Positions 25,620-37,691 are shown, numbered from the stretch's first letter. The stretch: 64,000 nucleotides of DNA from Ailanthus altissimus (GCA_946807835.1 OX327700.1:28742001-28806000), one strand, 5' to 3'. Translations and numbers: made by a program. The notes: a model not told the origin generated them from the letters alone.

Positions 25620-26399
25620 TGTTAAGAAAGTAAATAAAGTCTCACATTGAAAATAAATGGGAAAGATTATGTATATAATGAGTGAATTATATCTCTATTT
25701 GTACGAGGCCTTTTGAATAGAGATCAAGAGCAAAACCATAAGGGTATATGCCCAAAGTGGACAATATCATACCAATGTGAATATATGTGTGGTTTATGGA
25801 TTCCTTACAAGTGATATCAGAGCCCTACCTCGAAGTTAGCAATGTGAAAAAAATCCTCAGTATTGAACGAAAAAGAGGTGAGCTTGGTAAACTTCAGTTT
25901 GCGATGGGATATGTGGTTAAGTTCTATGGACATGCGGTGGAGTGCTCATGGGCATCACGTAAGGCGTGTCCTCTCAACGCAGTGATGCAGGCTTCACATA
26001 AGGCGTGTCTTCTAACGCAGTGATAAAGAGTTGACCTGATAGAGCAAGCTCTCGAGGTAGGTGGTACTCTGGGCTTCACATAAGGCGTACTCCCACAACG
26101 CAGTGAAGATGAATACTAAAAGGAGAGCGAGATCTTCCTATATAGAAGATAACAGATGGAATATCATTTGAGGGGAGGCTTTATGATCTTTTGTTCGATG
26201 GGAGGATTGTTAAGAAAGCAAACAAAGTCCCACATTGAAAATAAATGGGAAAAATCATGGGTATATAAGGAGTGAACTATATCTCCATTAGTATGAAGCC
26301 TTTTGGGTATAGCTCAAGAGCAAAACCATGAGTGTTTAGGCTCAAAGTGAACAATATCATACCAATGTGAGATATGTGTGGTTTGTTGAGCTCCTTACA
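25620..26399 (+). mobile_element. TRIM (miniature LTR retrotransposon), 780 bp
   Basis: Two direct repeats of 190 and 192 bp (25620-25809, 26208-26399) begin TGTTAAGAAAG and end CTTACA. TGATATCAGAGCC follows the first with a 2-bp offset, a tRNA-Met primer site. A purine tract (GATGGGAGGAT) precedes the second. The 398-bp interior is noncoding, as in TRIMs, which depend on other elements for mobility. No clear target-site duplication is left. The interior carries three stem-loop units (25953-25987, 25992-26024, 26074-26108). Confidence 0.9.
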
Positions 26400-26860
26400 C
26401 GATTCCTTAGTCATAAATTATTTTCACCAATACTATTTATTTTAAAATTTTATTAAAAAGTATTTTTGTGTTTAATTTGAACTCTTTATTGTCTAAAAAA
26501 TAAAATTATAATGTTATAAATTTACATATTGTAAATTTTTAGAGTTCTTTTTAAAAGAACAAGTTCAATTGTTTAAATTAAAAGTAAACAATTTAATTTA
26601 AAACAATTAAATTGTTTACTTTTTTCTTTAAAAAATTTTAATTTTATTAGGAAAAAAATTACCTTCTTAATTGTTAGTGTATATCTAATTAATTTATTGA
26701 AATAAATAGTTAGTACTTTATAATTTCTTCAATTTGACTTGTTATTTACTATATTGTATTTAATTTTATATCTTTCATTTTTTTTCTAATTATTTTATTT
26801 TAGCAATTGTGTTATATATTCAGATTGCATATTCATTTACTTTTAGAATTCTTTAAGAAA

Positions 26861-27700
26861 ATGAATAGTTTACAAGAAGCATTCAGTATTAGGCCTGAAA
26901 AGTGTAATGGACAAAATTTTAAGAGATGGCAAAGAGAACATTGATTATCAACTCAACAAACCTCTAGTTTTAGTTCTTCAACAATCTCCACTACTCAACT
27001 TTTGAAAGAGTACATTGATTATCATTGTCATAATTGAATTTAGTGTGCTTTGTCAGACCATATCTTTGATATTTATCAAACTACCAAGAATGCCTTAGAT
27101 TTATAGAATACTCTTGAAGCCGTTTATCTTTGATAGAAGACACTAGTATAGATAGATTTGTTGTGTCTAGTTTTAATAATTATAAGATGGTAGACTTAAA
27201 ACTTATGAATGATCAAATTCTTGAGTTTCAAAAACTTTGAAAAAGGTTGAGAAAAATGACACCAAATTAAGTGAAAATTATAAGATATCTTGTATGATAG
27301 ATAACTTACTACTAGTTGGTCCAATTTTGCAAAGTCTCTTAAGCATAGACAAGCATAACTTACCATGGTACAAGTGATTAATTCACTTAGAATAGAAGAG
27401 AAAAATAAGCCCAATGATGTGAGTGAAAATGAGACTACTAGGTAAACCTAATAGAAATTTCAAAGAATAATAAGAAATACAATGGTTATCATCCCAATAA
27501 GAAAAAAAATTAGGCGACGATCAACCAAACTCTCACCATAATAATCTTAAGAATTCTAAAGGCAATGACGATAGGGCATACTATGTTTATAGAAGGACTA
27601 ACCATATGGCTAAAGATTGTTACTTCAAGAAGACTAAGGTTTATAAGTCTAAGCCTAAATATTTTAGAAAAAATCAAAGGACTTAGTTAATGTGCTAAAA
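26861..27700 (+). pseudogene. Copia gag remnant
   Basis: It opens with MNSLQEAFSIRPEKCNGQNF, then FKRWQRE-like text, the start of a copia gag. A zinc-knuckle-like tract (YCFKKTK region, near 27595-27640) closes it. Multiple stops and shifts. It is non-functional. Confidence 0.7.
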
Positions 27701-28109
27701 GACAATGATATTTCGAGTGAATCCATTACTAGGTATAATCTTAATCTTCTAAGTGTTAATTTTACTTTTGAAAATAATAAAAGGTGGTTAGATTCGAGTG
27801 CAAACATACCTGTTTGTTTTTACTGAAGTTATTTTAAAAATTATCAACACTTAAGTTGAGGAAGTGTAACTTTAAGCAATGATCTCTGGAAAGATTTTGG
27901 CCCTTAAAGATATGAGGCACGTACTGAAAGTGATGAGAAATTTTATTAGTGGATCTTCTTCAGTCCAACAAGGATGGAAAATTATATTAGAGGCTAATAG
28001 AGTAGTAATTTCTAAATATAACACATTTGTGGATAAATGATAAGTTTGTGATGGTTTGCTTAGTTGAATCATATTTCAAGTTTTAATAAACTTTTTGAAA
28101 TTCTTAGTG

Positions 28110-29665
28110 TTGAAACTATTAATACATGACACGAGAGACTTGGTCATGTGAATTTTAAAAAGATTAAAAGAATGATGAATTTTAATTTAATACACAATAC
28201 ATAAATTAATTTTAAATATAAGTGTGAAATTTGTGTACAAGCCAAACAACTTAAAAAGCCTTTTAAGCCCGTAAAAAAAAATACTCAAGTTTTAAAACTT
28301 ATAAATAATGATGTTTGTGACTCCAATGTAACACTCACTAGAGGTGGTAATAAATATTTCGTGACTTTTATCAATGATTGTTTAAAATATTATTCATGTT
28401 TATTTGATTAAAACAAAAAAATGAGGTTTTTGATAAATTCAAAGTGTATAAGAATTAGGTAAAAAATCAATTACAGAAAATGATTAAGAAACTTAAATCT
28501 GATAGAGAAGAAGAATATAGATTTAGTGCTTTTAATACTTTTTATGAAGAGAACGAAATTATACAGAAGTAACCCCCTCCATATTCACCACAATCCAATA
28601 GTGTTGCTGAAAGAAAAAAAATAGAACTTTAATGAATATAGTAAATTCGACGTTGTTAAATTCTGATTTAATTGAAATATTATGGGGGGAAGCAATGTAA
28701 TTTGCTTATTTTGTACTAATAGGATAACAATAAAGGATAAAAAAAAAAGAGGACTCCTTATGAAGCTTAAAAGGGTAAAGCCCCTAATTTTAATATTCTT
28801 AAAGTGTGAGGGTGCCTAGTAAACATTGGTATTCCCATTCCTAAGAGAAAGAAGGTAGGCCATAAACTATATTTTCATAAGCTATGCTCAAAATAGTAGT
28901 ACTAATAGATTCTTGATTTTAAATTTTGAAGTTAATGGAATTTTTAATAACTCAATCAATCTAGAGAAGTAACTTTCTTTGAAGATATTTTTCTTTTCAA
29001 AAATAAAATCAAGAAGCCTATAAGTTATAATCAAACTTTAACTAGTGATCAACCATTTACTAGTGTGACTATTAATGAATCACAAGTTGAATTTAGTAAA
29101 AGTAAAAGACCTAGAGTAGCTAAGAATTTTGGAGAAAATTATTATACTTTTCTAGTAAAAGGAGATAATTTGTCTTACAAAGAAGCTATGTTTCTATAGA
29201 TGCACCTTTTCGGAAAGAAGCCATTAATAGTGAGTTTCATTCTATTGTTCAAAATATTACTTAGGTTTTAATTGATCTTCCTCCTGAAAATAAGGCAATA
29301 GACTACAAGTGAGTATTTAGAAGAAAAAAAAAGTTTAAACCAAATGATACTATAGATAAGTATAAAGGTTAGTAGCTAAAGATTTTACATAAAAAGAAGA
29401 AATAAATTATTTTGACACTATTCACCTATCATTAGTAATACAACAATTAGGATATTGTTTTAGCATCAATTCATAACCTAGTCATTCATCATATGGATAT
29501 AAAAACTATTTTCTTAAAGGGAGATTTAGAAGAAGAAATATATATGAAACAATCTAAAAATTGTACAGTGAAGGGTCAGTAACATAAAGTTTGCAAATTA
29601 ATAAAATCTCTTTATGGTCTCAAACAATCTCCAAAGTAATAGCATGAAAATTTTGATAAAGTGAA
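28110..29665 (+). pseudogene. Copia integrase and 5' part of reverse transcriptase, broken
   Basis: Pieces in order are GHVNFKKIKRMM with CEICVQAKQLKKPF (pre-integrase, about 28143-28265), YFVTFINDC (integrase core, near 28355), and PPYSPQSNSVAERK (near 28575-28615). In RT, HMDIKTIFLKGDLEEEIYM (about 29490-29545) and LIKSLYGLKQSP (near 29600-29635) follow. RT is cut at 29665 by a solo LTR and resumes at 30678. Confidence 0.82.
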
Positions 29666-30672
29666 TGTTGGAAAATTGGTGATTCAACAATCTTGGTTGG
29701 ACAAGAATTGCGATAAATACCAAAGTAGAGAGTCACAAAAAGTTTAGAACGTGTGGGACAAGTATGGAGAAGTCTAGGACGTGTGGGACACGAAGGGGGA
29801 AGTGAAACAGGACTCGAAGATGCGAAGGAAACGAAGAAATTGCGAGGGCTTCTAACGCTGCGGCGCTCAAAACAGAAGATCAGCGCCGCGGCGATGGGCG
29901 CGAGAAGAGCCAGCGCTGCAGCACCCAGGGACGAGTGCCGCAGCGTCCAGAGGCGTCAGGATGTCCGTTTTGGTTCAGGATTTTGAGTTTTGGGAAGTTT
30001 TGGACTTCCAAAACAAGTGGACTCTTACTCCAACAAAAAATAGAGTTTGTAGGCACGAAATACACCCTATATAAACACTTGTAAACCCTTGTTTAAGATT
30101 AAGCATCTAAGGTTTCAAGATGTAACCATAAGAGAGAATAGAAGAGTTAGATAGGCACTAAGTGCGTGGTGCACTAGGGTGTAACCTTTGGGGGTATTTT
30201 CTTCTTTAGGTTCTTTGAGTGAATAAAATAGAAACACCATAGATCCTTTTGGCTTAGATGCTCGGGCTATTCTTGTGTTCCTTGTAAAAATCTCTTATGA
30301 GGAGATACTAAGAGGTCTTAGGGAGTCATAATGATCAATGGTAGATGCTTAGAGGTCTCTATGAAAGATACTAAGGGGTCTTATGGGATCATTGATGATG
30401 TAAGAAGATACTTAGTGATCTATTTCAATAGTAAGAAGCTGGATCATGGATCCTCCGTAGACGTAGGCAATTTGGGCCGAACCACGTATATATTTTGTCT
30501 TGTGATTGGTTTGTTTTCTTTATTTTTATTAGTGTGTGAATATTATGTATTCTTACTTATGGTGTGAGTTATGGTTTTTCGCTGCGCATAGAGTAAAAGG
30601 GGTATCAAGGTTGTAGCTTAATTGATGCCATTGGGGTATCCAATTGAAGTGTATGGCTTGATATCCGCAACA
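29666..30672 (+). mobile_element. Solo LTR (1007 bp) inserted in copia RT, TSD GTGAA
   Basis: It starts TGTTGGAAAATTGG and ends ATATCCGCAACA. GTGAA is present on both sides (29661-29665 and 30673-30677). Removing one copy of GTGAA and the insert rejoins the RT frame (KVN then LNFDFMINKFGKCV). Relatives lie at 14949-15753 and, inverted, at 47263-48295. It holds a GC-rich block at 29845-29950 and a TATA-like TATATAAAC near 30070. It arose by recombination between the LTRs of a full copy. Confidence 0.93.
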
Positions 30673-31345
30673 GTGAATTTAAATTTTGATTTCATGATAA
30701 ATAAGTTTGGAAAATGTGTATAATATAAAGAAATTGATGGAGCCCATATCATATCAAATTTATATGTAGATGATATTTTGATATTTAGGTCAAATTTGAA
30801 TATAATGAATGATGTAAAAGTTTACTTATCTAGGAATTTTGATATAAAATTTTAGAAAAGCTCATCTGATTTTAGGCATGAGAATTAGAAAGACTTCAGA
30901 AGGTATTATATTGGATCAACAAAATTTTATATAAAAAACATTAAGAAATTTTAGATACTTTAATAGTAGATATGTTTCTACACCCTATGATCTTAGTATA
31001 AAGTTGAAGAAAAAAAAAACCGTATCTCAATTGATGTATTCTCAAATGATAGAAATTTTGTTATATATAGCTAATAAAACTAGGTATAATATATCATATG
31101 CTGGGAGAAGATTTAGTAGATATACTCATAATCTTAACAGTGAACATTGAAATGCTTTAGAGAGAATTTTCAAATATCTTAAAGGTTTCATTGATAATAT
31201 TTATATTATCACGGTGCCCCTTATGTGATAAAGAGGTATAGTGATGCAAACTAGATAATCGATAACATAAATATTAAGTTTACAAGTAATTATATATTTC
31301 TTTTAAGAGGAGCATCCATATCTTGGGATTTTGAGAAATAAATTG
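30673..31345 (+). pseudogene. Copia RT 3' part and start of RNase H, broken
   Basis: The YVDDILIF motif (RT catalytic YVDD) lies near 30760-30785, followed by a decayed RT tail and an RNase H start (SNYIFLLRGASISWDFEK). A stop follows EK. The frame resumes beyond the second solo LTR. Confidence 0.85.
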
Positions 31346-31560
31346 ATAGGACTCGACCTGCGCCCTCCTTAAAGGTTTCATTGATAATATTTATATTATC
31401 AAGGTGTCCCTTATGTGATAAAGAGGTATAGTGATGCAAACTAGATAACCGATAACATAAATATTAAGTCTACAAGTAATTATATATTTCTTTTAAGAGG
31501 AGCATCTATATCTTGGGATTTTGAGAAATAAATTGACAGGATCCGACCTGCGCCCTCCTT
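31181..31560 (+). repeat. 190-bp tandem duplication across the copia/solo-LTR junction
   Basis: The units 31181-31370 and 31371-31560 are almost identical (about 10 differences). Each contains the end of copia RNase H, the TAAAT target site and the first about 27 bases of the solo LTR, so the duplication is younger than that LTR insertion. Confidence 0.95.
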
Positions 31561-32067
31561 AAGAATCGAGGCAGATCCTGCGATGATATAAGATTAACAT
31601 ACTCTTCACTCATACATTTGAGACAACGAGGCTACCTACCTCAACAAAAATATACACGTGTACTACAATATACATAAAGATTTATAAATACACAAACTGA
31701 GACACTCATGTAGCTATACGTGTCGTGGGCTAACCTCAAAATGTGAAAATTGTATTACACTGGACGAATTCTTGTGACAACTTGAAAAAAATAAGAAAAA
31801 TGGTGAGCTTGTGGCTTAGTAATTGGACATAATTAGAAAATATTATATACTTTATATGTATTGTACACGTATAAATCTGTAAAATAAAATAATCATGAAA
31901 CTGTATATTGAATAGTCAATAAACTTGTACTGAAAGTATAAGCTGTCATAAAATTGGTGCTAAAAGTAAAATCATAACATAATACTAGAGATCTGCAAAT
32001 CTGAAAGCGTAAACTATCATAAAATCTATTATCAAGCTGAATATATGTAACATAGCTCTGAAAACAT

Positions 32068-32116
<49 letters not shown>

Positions 32117-33071
32117 AACTGGTCTAACCTAGTAGAATAACTTACGTACAGGTAGAGCGGGGGATCTGAGCTGGTTTAACTTGGCAAAATGTTGCATCGC
32201 TCAAGCAGAATAAATTAAACTGGTCTAATGCATGAGCAGAGCAACTACACTAAAAGGAAGAGTACGTATATAGTGATTCAAAAACTACTACTATATAATA
32301 TCATGAAAGCATAATTATCTTAAAATAATTATTTCTGTACTAAATATAATCATAATCTATACTATAATAGATTCTAAAAATATTTATGAATATACTAAAT
32401 AACATAAATATTAATCTATCTACAATAAATCATGACTAAATCTGATAATGTGTAATTAAATCATAAATTATTGTATTAAAAATATATATAATTATCTACT
32501 CACAAAAGTGCGTTAATCTTGAGTTGGGTTAGGATTCTGAAATCTATCCGCTATCGACACACCTCATATATCATAGGGTGTAAAAATATATCATTAGTAC
32601 CAATACGTATTATAAATATTGAAATATAAATATTCTAACATCATAAAACTGTTATCAGTTGAATCACTGGATTTAAATCTAACTATCCAACCTCATTACT
32701 TGTAATTTTTTATTTATTTTCCTTTCCTATTTCTCTCTCGGGTTTTTTTTTAATTCTTTCTTTCTTTCTTCTCCTTTCTCTTTTCTCTTTTTAATTCTGT
32801 TCACTTCTCTTTCTCGGCTTAACAAATTTCTAAAATGAAGCAAATCATTGCTTCTTTATATACTACAATCCGCCGCCCACTTAGCCAATAAAATAGAGCC
32901 ATTTTACTTTATTTCTTTCTTTCTTTCTTTTTTCCCTACCATGCCACATGCTCCACATGTTAGTGCCTCATTCCAGCATTTCATTTACTAAACAATTTCT
33001 TTATATTATTATTTATTCATCAAATGCCACTGATCCTTTAAATGATGCAATTAAAGGCCACGTGTATTACA
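31534..33071 (-). mobile_element. Solo LTR (1538 bp) inserted in copia RNase H, TSD TAAAT
   Basis: TAAAT flanks it at 31529-31533 and 33072-33076. On the minus strand it starts TGTAATACACGTGG and ends CCTGTCA. A minus-strand TATATAAAGAAGC near 32848-32862 is followed by a GA-rich leader, which supports minus orientation. Excision in silico restores the copia RNase H frame around SRSIMEFELITLD. Contains (TA)n at 32071-32110 and (CTTT)n near 32756-32772 and 32907-32930. The family (copia or Gypsy) is not determined. Confidence 0.88.
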
Positions 33072-33076
33072 TAAAT

Positions 33077-33449
33077 GTTAATTTCAAGAAGTATTATGGA
33101 GTTCGAGCTTATAACTCTTGATATAGCTTGCAAAGAAGCAGAATGAATTTAGTGTGTCATAATACCTCTTGTAGGTAGAAGTTTATCAATGATTCTAATG
33201 CATTATGATTGTAAGAATATTATAGATTTCATGAATCAATCCCATATAAATAAAAAGATGAATAGACAAATTAGTGTGAGATACAAGTCTATTAAAAGTC
33301 TTTTAAGCAATTTTATTATAATTTTAGAGTATGTCAAGTCTGATTTGAACATAACTAATCAATTGACAAAAAGGCTTTCGAGTAAAGTTATCTTAGAATT
33401 GTTTAGGATGATAGGCTTAAGCCCGCAAAGAAGTCACCTAGAGAAGTAA
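33077..33449 (+). pseudogene. Copia RNase H C-terminal part
   Basis: Text reading SRSIMEFELITLDIACKEAE and later NQLTKRLSSKVI plus MIGLSPQRSH matches the end of copia polyproteins. One stop separates the parts. Confidence 0.85.
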
Positions 33450-34016
33450 TCCAACCTTTATGATTAGAGACCCATGAAGAAGGTTTAATGATTAAAAGTA
33501 ATCTATCTTGTGTGAATTTTATAACAATTCACTTACGGACATATCTTAGAGAATGTATGCTTCCTATTATCCTTATGGTAAGAAGAGCTATGATGTGATG
33601 TTTAGGAATGCACTTACCCTAAATGAGTTTAAAATAAGCATACTCTTACGTGCATAGGTCACATATGCTCTTAGATGACTCACCTAAGTGAGAATCATCA
33701 TAAGGCTATGACTATGAGAATTAGGCAGTTTTTTAAAACTCGCATGAGAAGAAAAATGAGAGCACATGGCCATTAATAGTGCTAACCCGCAAAACCAAAT
33801 TTTCGTTGCTATTATATGTGTAGTAGTTTAAATTTAATCAAAGGAATTAAGTTCAAGATATAATTCACTTAAATCTCTCCAATGGAATCTATTTACACTA
33901 AGTATAGGTTGAGGCTCGAAAGACACCTATATCGATTATATAATAGATTGTTGCAATGTATAATTAATTGTACATGACTTAATACACATAAAGGTTTTTA
34001 AACCTTTGTGGGGGAT

Positions 34017-34640
34017 TGTTAGATTAAAGGTTTTAAAATCTTATATTAAAATTAATTTAATTTAGGAGTTACTAAACTTAATATATATAATAAAACTCTT
34101 GAAGTTACAAGTTTTAAAATTCAAATTCACTTTAATAAAAATTAATTCTAAAAATTACAAATTTCAAACATAAATTACACATTAATATTGGAGTTATAAA
34201 ATATTTAAAGTTGTAATATGTTAACTTAATATTAGTATTAATACCTTAAAGCCTACTATTATTATATAAAAGGGTCTTTTTCTACTTTAAACACATGCAT
34301 ACATCCTAAGCTAATACTCTAAAATTTTATATAAACTATGCTCCTACAACTTTGACATTGTAAGACTTTATGTTTTCTTTCGGTGACCGTGCTTATCAAG
34401 GAGAGTGGCTTAGAGTATTTGGACTATATCTTAAAGTTTAGGAGAATCGCACTTACCCGCATGAGAGAATGTCTCTTTAACTTTAAGATAATGCTACATG
34501 TGCCTCTCCATTGTCAGGCCAGATTTTATTTTCTTATCTATATTTGTATTAGTTTTACTACTTAATTTATGTAATTAAATTTTTTATGTTACATAATTTT
34601 ATAATATGCCTAAAAAAATATAATATATATACATGACTTA
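34017..34640 (+). repeat. 3' LTR of the 24670-34640 copia element
   Basis: Starts TGTTAGATTA after a G-rich polypurine tract; colinear with 24670-25290. Confidence 0.85.
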
Positions 34641-35095
34641 TGATTACCATGTGTCAAGTAATTATTTTTTTTAAATTTTTAGTTTCTAAAGTGGTTTATG
34701 TGCAGCTGGCACCTTGGGACATGCTATCGTTACCAAGGGGGCTTGTGTGTAGTGGGCGCCTTAGGGCCTCTTAGCGTTGCAACAAGCCTTGGACATGTTA
34801 TCGCTACCAAGATGGCCTATATGCAATAAGTATCTTAAAGTCTTTTGGCATTGCAATGGCACCTTAGGATGTGCTGTTGTTGCCAAAGGTGTGAACAAAA
34901 CATTATTGTATTATAAATCATTGAATATCTTAAAAAGATTATAATAATTTTTGAGCTCAAAATTTGTTTATTTTTTATATAAAAATATTACATTTACACA
35001 GTTAAAGTATAAATTTTATATTTTAATTAATGTGTCATTAATCATTAACTATCATATATCAAATAATAATTATCTTTCAATTTTTTTGTTAATAT
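34641..35095. other. Intergenic spacer containing a short tandem array
   Basis: Apart from the array at 34690-34889 this is AT-rich with nothing recognised. Confidence 0.5.
34690..34889 (+). repeat. Degenerate tandem repeat, unit about 75 bp, about 2.5 copies
   Basis: Units recur at 34708, 34784 and 34858 around GCACCTTGGGACATGCTATC, GCCTTGGACATGTTATCG and GCACCTTAGGATGTGCTG. A half unit precedes the first. More GC-rich than flanks. Confidence 0.8.
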
Positions 35096-35871
35096 TATTA
35101 AGAATGTAAACAAAGTTTCACATTGATTACAAATGAAACAGATCATAGGTATATATAATATGAACAATATCTTCATTAATATGAGACATTTTAAAATAAA
35201 GTTTAAGAACAAATCTATGAGGGTTTAGGCCCAAAGTGAATAATAAGATACCAATATGGAGATGTGTATAGTTCATTAATCCCTACAAATGGTGTTTGAG
35301 CAATGCCCCAAAATTAGCCGTGTGAAAGAAATTCTCAGTGTCAAAAAACTGTAGCAAACCTTGGTTAATTTGCGATAAGATCCATAGTTGAGCTCTATTG
35401 GATAGGCGATGTGCTTCGGTGCTTTACATAAGGCATGCTTCTAATATAATAATGAGGACTTGACTCTATCTAAGAGTTGATTGGGATAAAGTGAGTTCTT
35501 AAGATAGACAATACTCTAATATTCTATGTAAAGTGTGCAATCTAATACAATAAAGATGAGTAGTAGACTCAATGAAGCAATATCTTCTTAATAAGAAAGA
35601 TAGACGGATAGGTAATCATTTGAGAGAAGGTTCAAACCATGAAAAAATGGTATAATTCTTTATTTGAAATGAAAATTATTAAAAATATAAATAAAATCTC
35701 ACATTAGTTATAAATAAAAAAAATTATAAATATATAGAATATAAATAATATCTTTATTAATACAAAGCTTATTGAAATAAAGTCTAAGAACAAATTCATA
35801 AAGATTTACATCCAAAATAAATAATATCATACATATATATAGATATATGTGTAATTCATTAATCTCTACTA
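35096..35871 (+). mobile_element. Second, older TRIM of the same family
   Basis: The terminal repeats 35096-35287 and 35677-35871 match the TRIM LTRs at 25620 and 26208 (AAAGTCTCACATTG-like start, CCAATATGGAGATG-like end) but are more diverged. The primer site is decayed (GGTGTTTGAGC near 35290). Two relics of the interior units occur at about 35421-35456 and 35521-35556. Confidence 0.82.
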
Positions 35872-37691
35872 ATATAATAATTATATAATACTAATTAACT
35901 ATTGACACGTTTCAAATACTACGTCAGTCAATTGAAATAACAATGTACACGTTACATTAATGTTTTCTTTAATATCCCAATGCAAAAACTCATCTATCAA
36001 GCATTCGAAAGTGTGGGAATGATGACATAATACAGAATCTGGCACTGGCAGGACTTAAACCGCGACCACAGCATGCGAGTCTGACTGAGAGCATCAACAT
36101 GCATCAATTTAATTTCTCATTTATGCCATAATTAACTTTAGACATACCTTAGTCAGAACTTAAGAGAAGGTGTATATATATATATATATAGCGAATTATA
36201 TGCAGCAGAAAATTCATCCCTAGTCAATTGAAACTCAGAAGGATAATATATGATATGTTACCATTATTATTATATATTCAGAAGAAGAAAAATCTGATAG
36301 ATTATGTGACTCATCTTATACATTAAATTATTTAGCATAAGAGAATGATCATAATTATAATCAACTAATAGTATATCACTGCAAAATTGCAAAATGAAAA
36401 GAATGTGCTTGAAAATGGATTCATGATCAAATTTCTATTTTTTATCTCAAAATCAGCGTTGGTTAACAAACTACTACTTGTTCATTGTATTTTTAAGATG
36501 TGCAGAAGATAAGATTTTTTTTTAAAAAAAAAATAAAGAAAAATTAATTGTTGTGTGATTTTTCAAAAATAATTAAATAAATGAAGATAAAAAATTTCCT
36601 CCAATAAATAATAATTTTATTCTTTATTTTCACTTGAATTCAAATAATTGCAAGCGTAAAAACACATTCACTATTATTAAAGCTATACGTAGGGGGCTAA
36701 ATTGCTATTTGATTAAGCATACAGTATCTTAAGCTAAACCTTGGGTACATTTTTGGGTTTTTGAGACGATTAATAATCTAACCACAATTTTTTTTTTCAA
36801 ATAAACGAAGTGAAGAAAAAATTTCGTGGTCCTATTAGTTTTGACAAGAAAATGGGCTCCACGTGTTAGGTGCATCAATTTATTGTATAATTTCGATACC
36901 CTCGAACACGTGGTGCTGCAACATATTAAATCCTCTTCACAAAGCATAAGCACAATAAGCGCCATGTTTTCAGGTGATGAAAACCCCTCGAGCATGGGTG
37001 GTAATGGTGATCCATTTGGTATCTAATTAATTGTCTCTTTCAAAAAATTTCAACATATCCATTGAATATGAGTCATGATTCATGAATCTCTCTCAGATGG
37101 TATATCAAAGCAACAAAATGGGCACTATCGCCATTAGAGAAGTAGTAGCCTTCACCATATCTCGACAAGAAGTTGCACCAAATTTGTTGAAACATCCATT
37201 ATAAGATTATTGGTTTATGGGGAGTTTAATTAATGCACGTACTCTGGTATAATTACGGTTTTTGTACATATAGTGAATCAATACGCGAGTATATTGCTTA
37301 TTTGTTCTTGAAAAGCTATGGGGGTTCGAAATTGAAGTAAAAGCTAGGGTTGAATATATCTTACCATATATTTTCGATCACTTCTGTTCCAAAGATTGAT
37401 AAGCCTTTGATTTGTAGACGATTTTTTTGTGGCCGTAACACAAGCTTTGTTGCTCCTCTTGAGATGCTAAGATTTGAGAAAGATTTTAAGTCTATTTGAG
37501 CATATGATCAATAAGAGCACTCAACAAAAACAATATAAATGGAGGACAAGAAGGAATTTTATAGCCAAATTAGTTGATGGGATGTGTTATCTGATTCTCT
37601 CCCCTGTGTCTCTATCTTACTGTGAATATCCTTCCATTTTGAATCAATTTTACATATGGTTTTAGGGTTTTTGAGTTTGTAACGTTCTTGC
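35872..37691. other. Intergenic region upstream of the CHX gene
   Basis: AT-rich with an (AT)n run near 36174-36190. A tRNA-like or SINE-like relic may lie on the minus strand near 36045-36110. An open frame at 36826-37026 shows no domain. The final few hundred bases presumably include the CHX promoter, but I see no decisive element. Confidence 0.45.

Larger units (their letters stand above)
24670..34640 (+). mobile_element. Ty1/copia retrotransposon with three nested insertions
   Basis: Matching LTRs of about 622 bp lie at 24670-25290 and 34017-34640. The second is preceded by the polypurine tract GTGGGGGAT (34008-34016). Between them gag (26861), integrase, RT and RNase H pieces occur in copia order on the plus strand, all with stops. 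Three elements inserted later: a TRIM (25620-26399), a solo LTR in RT (29666-30672) and a solo LTR in RNase H (31534-33071). Without these and a 190-bp duplication the original would be about 6.4 kb. Confidence 0.87.

Noticed and set aside
36045..36110. tRNA-like text on the minus strand (GGTTTAAGTCC B-box-like, then a 7-base acceptor-like end)
   Set aside because: The 5' half and a proper anticodon stem are not found. It is probably a SINE or tRNA relic, too weak to call.
36729..37026. Overlapping open frames on both strands upstream of CHX
   Set aside because: No recognisable domain, no splice context joining them to CHX; likely chance.
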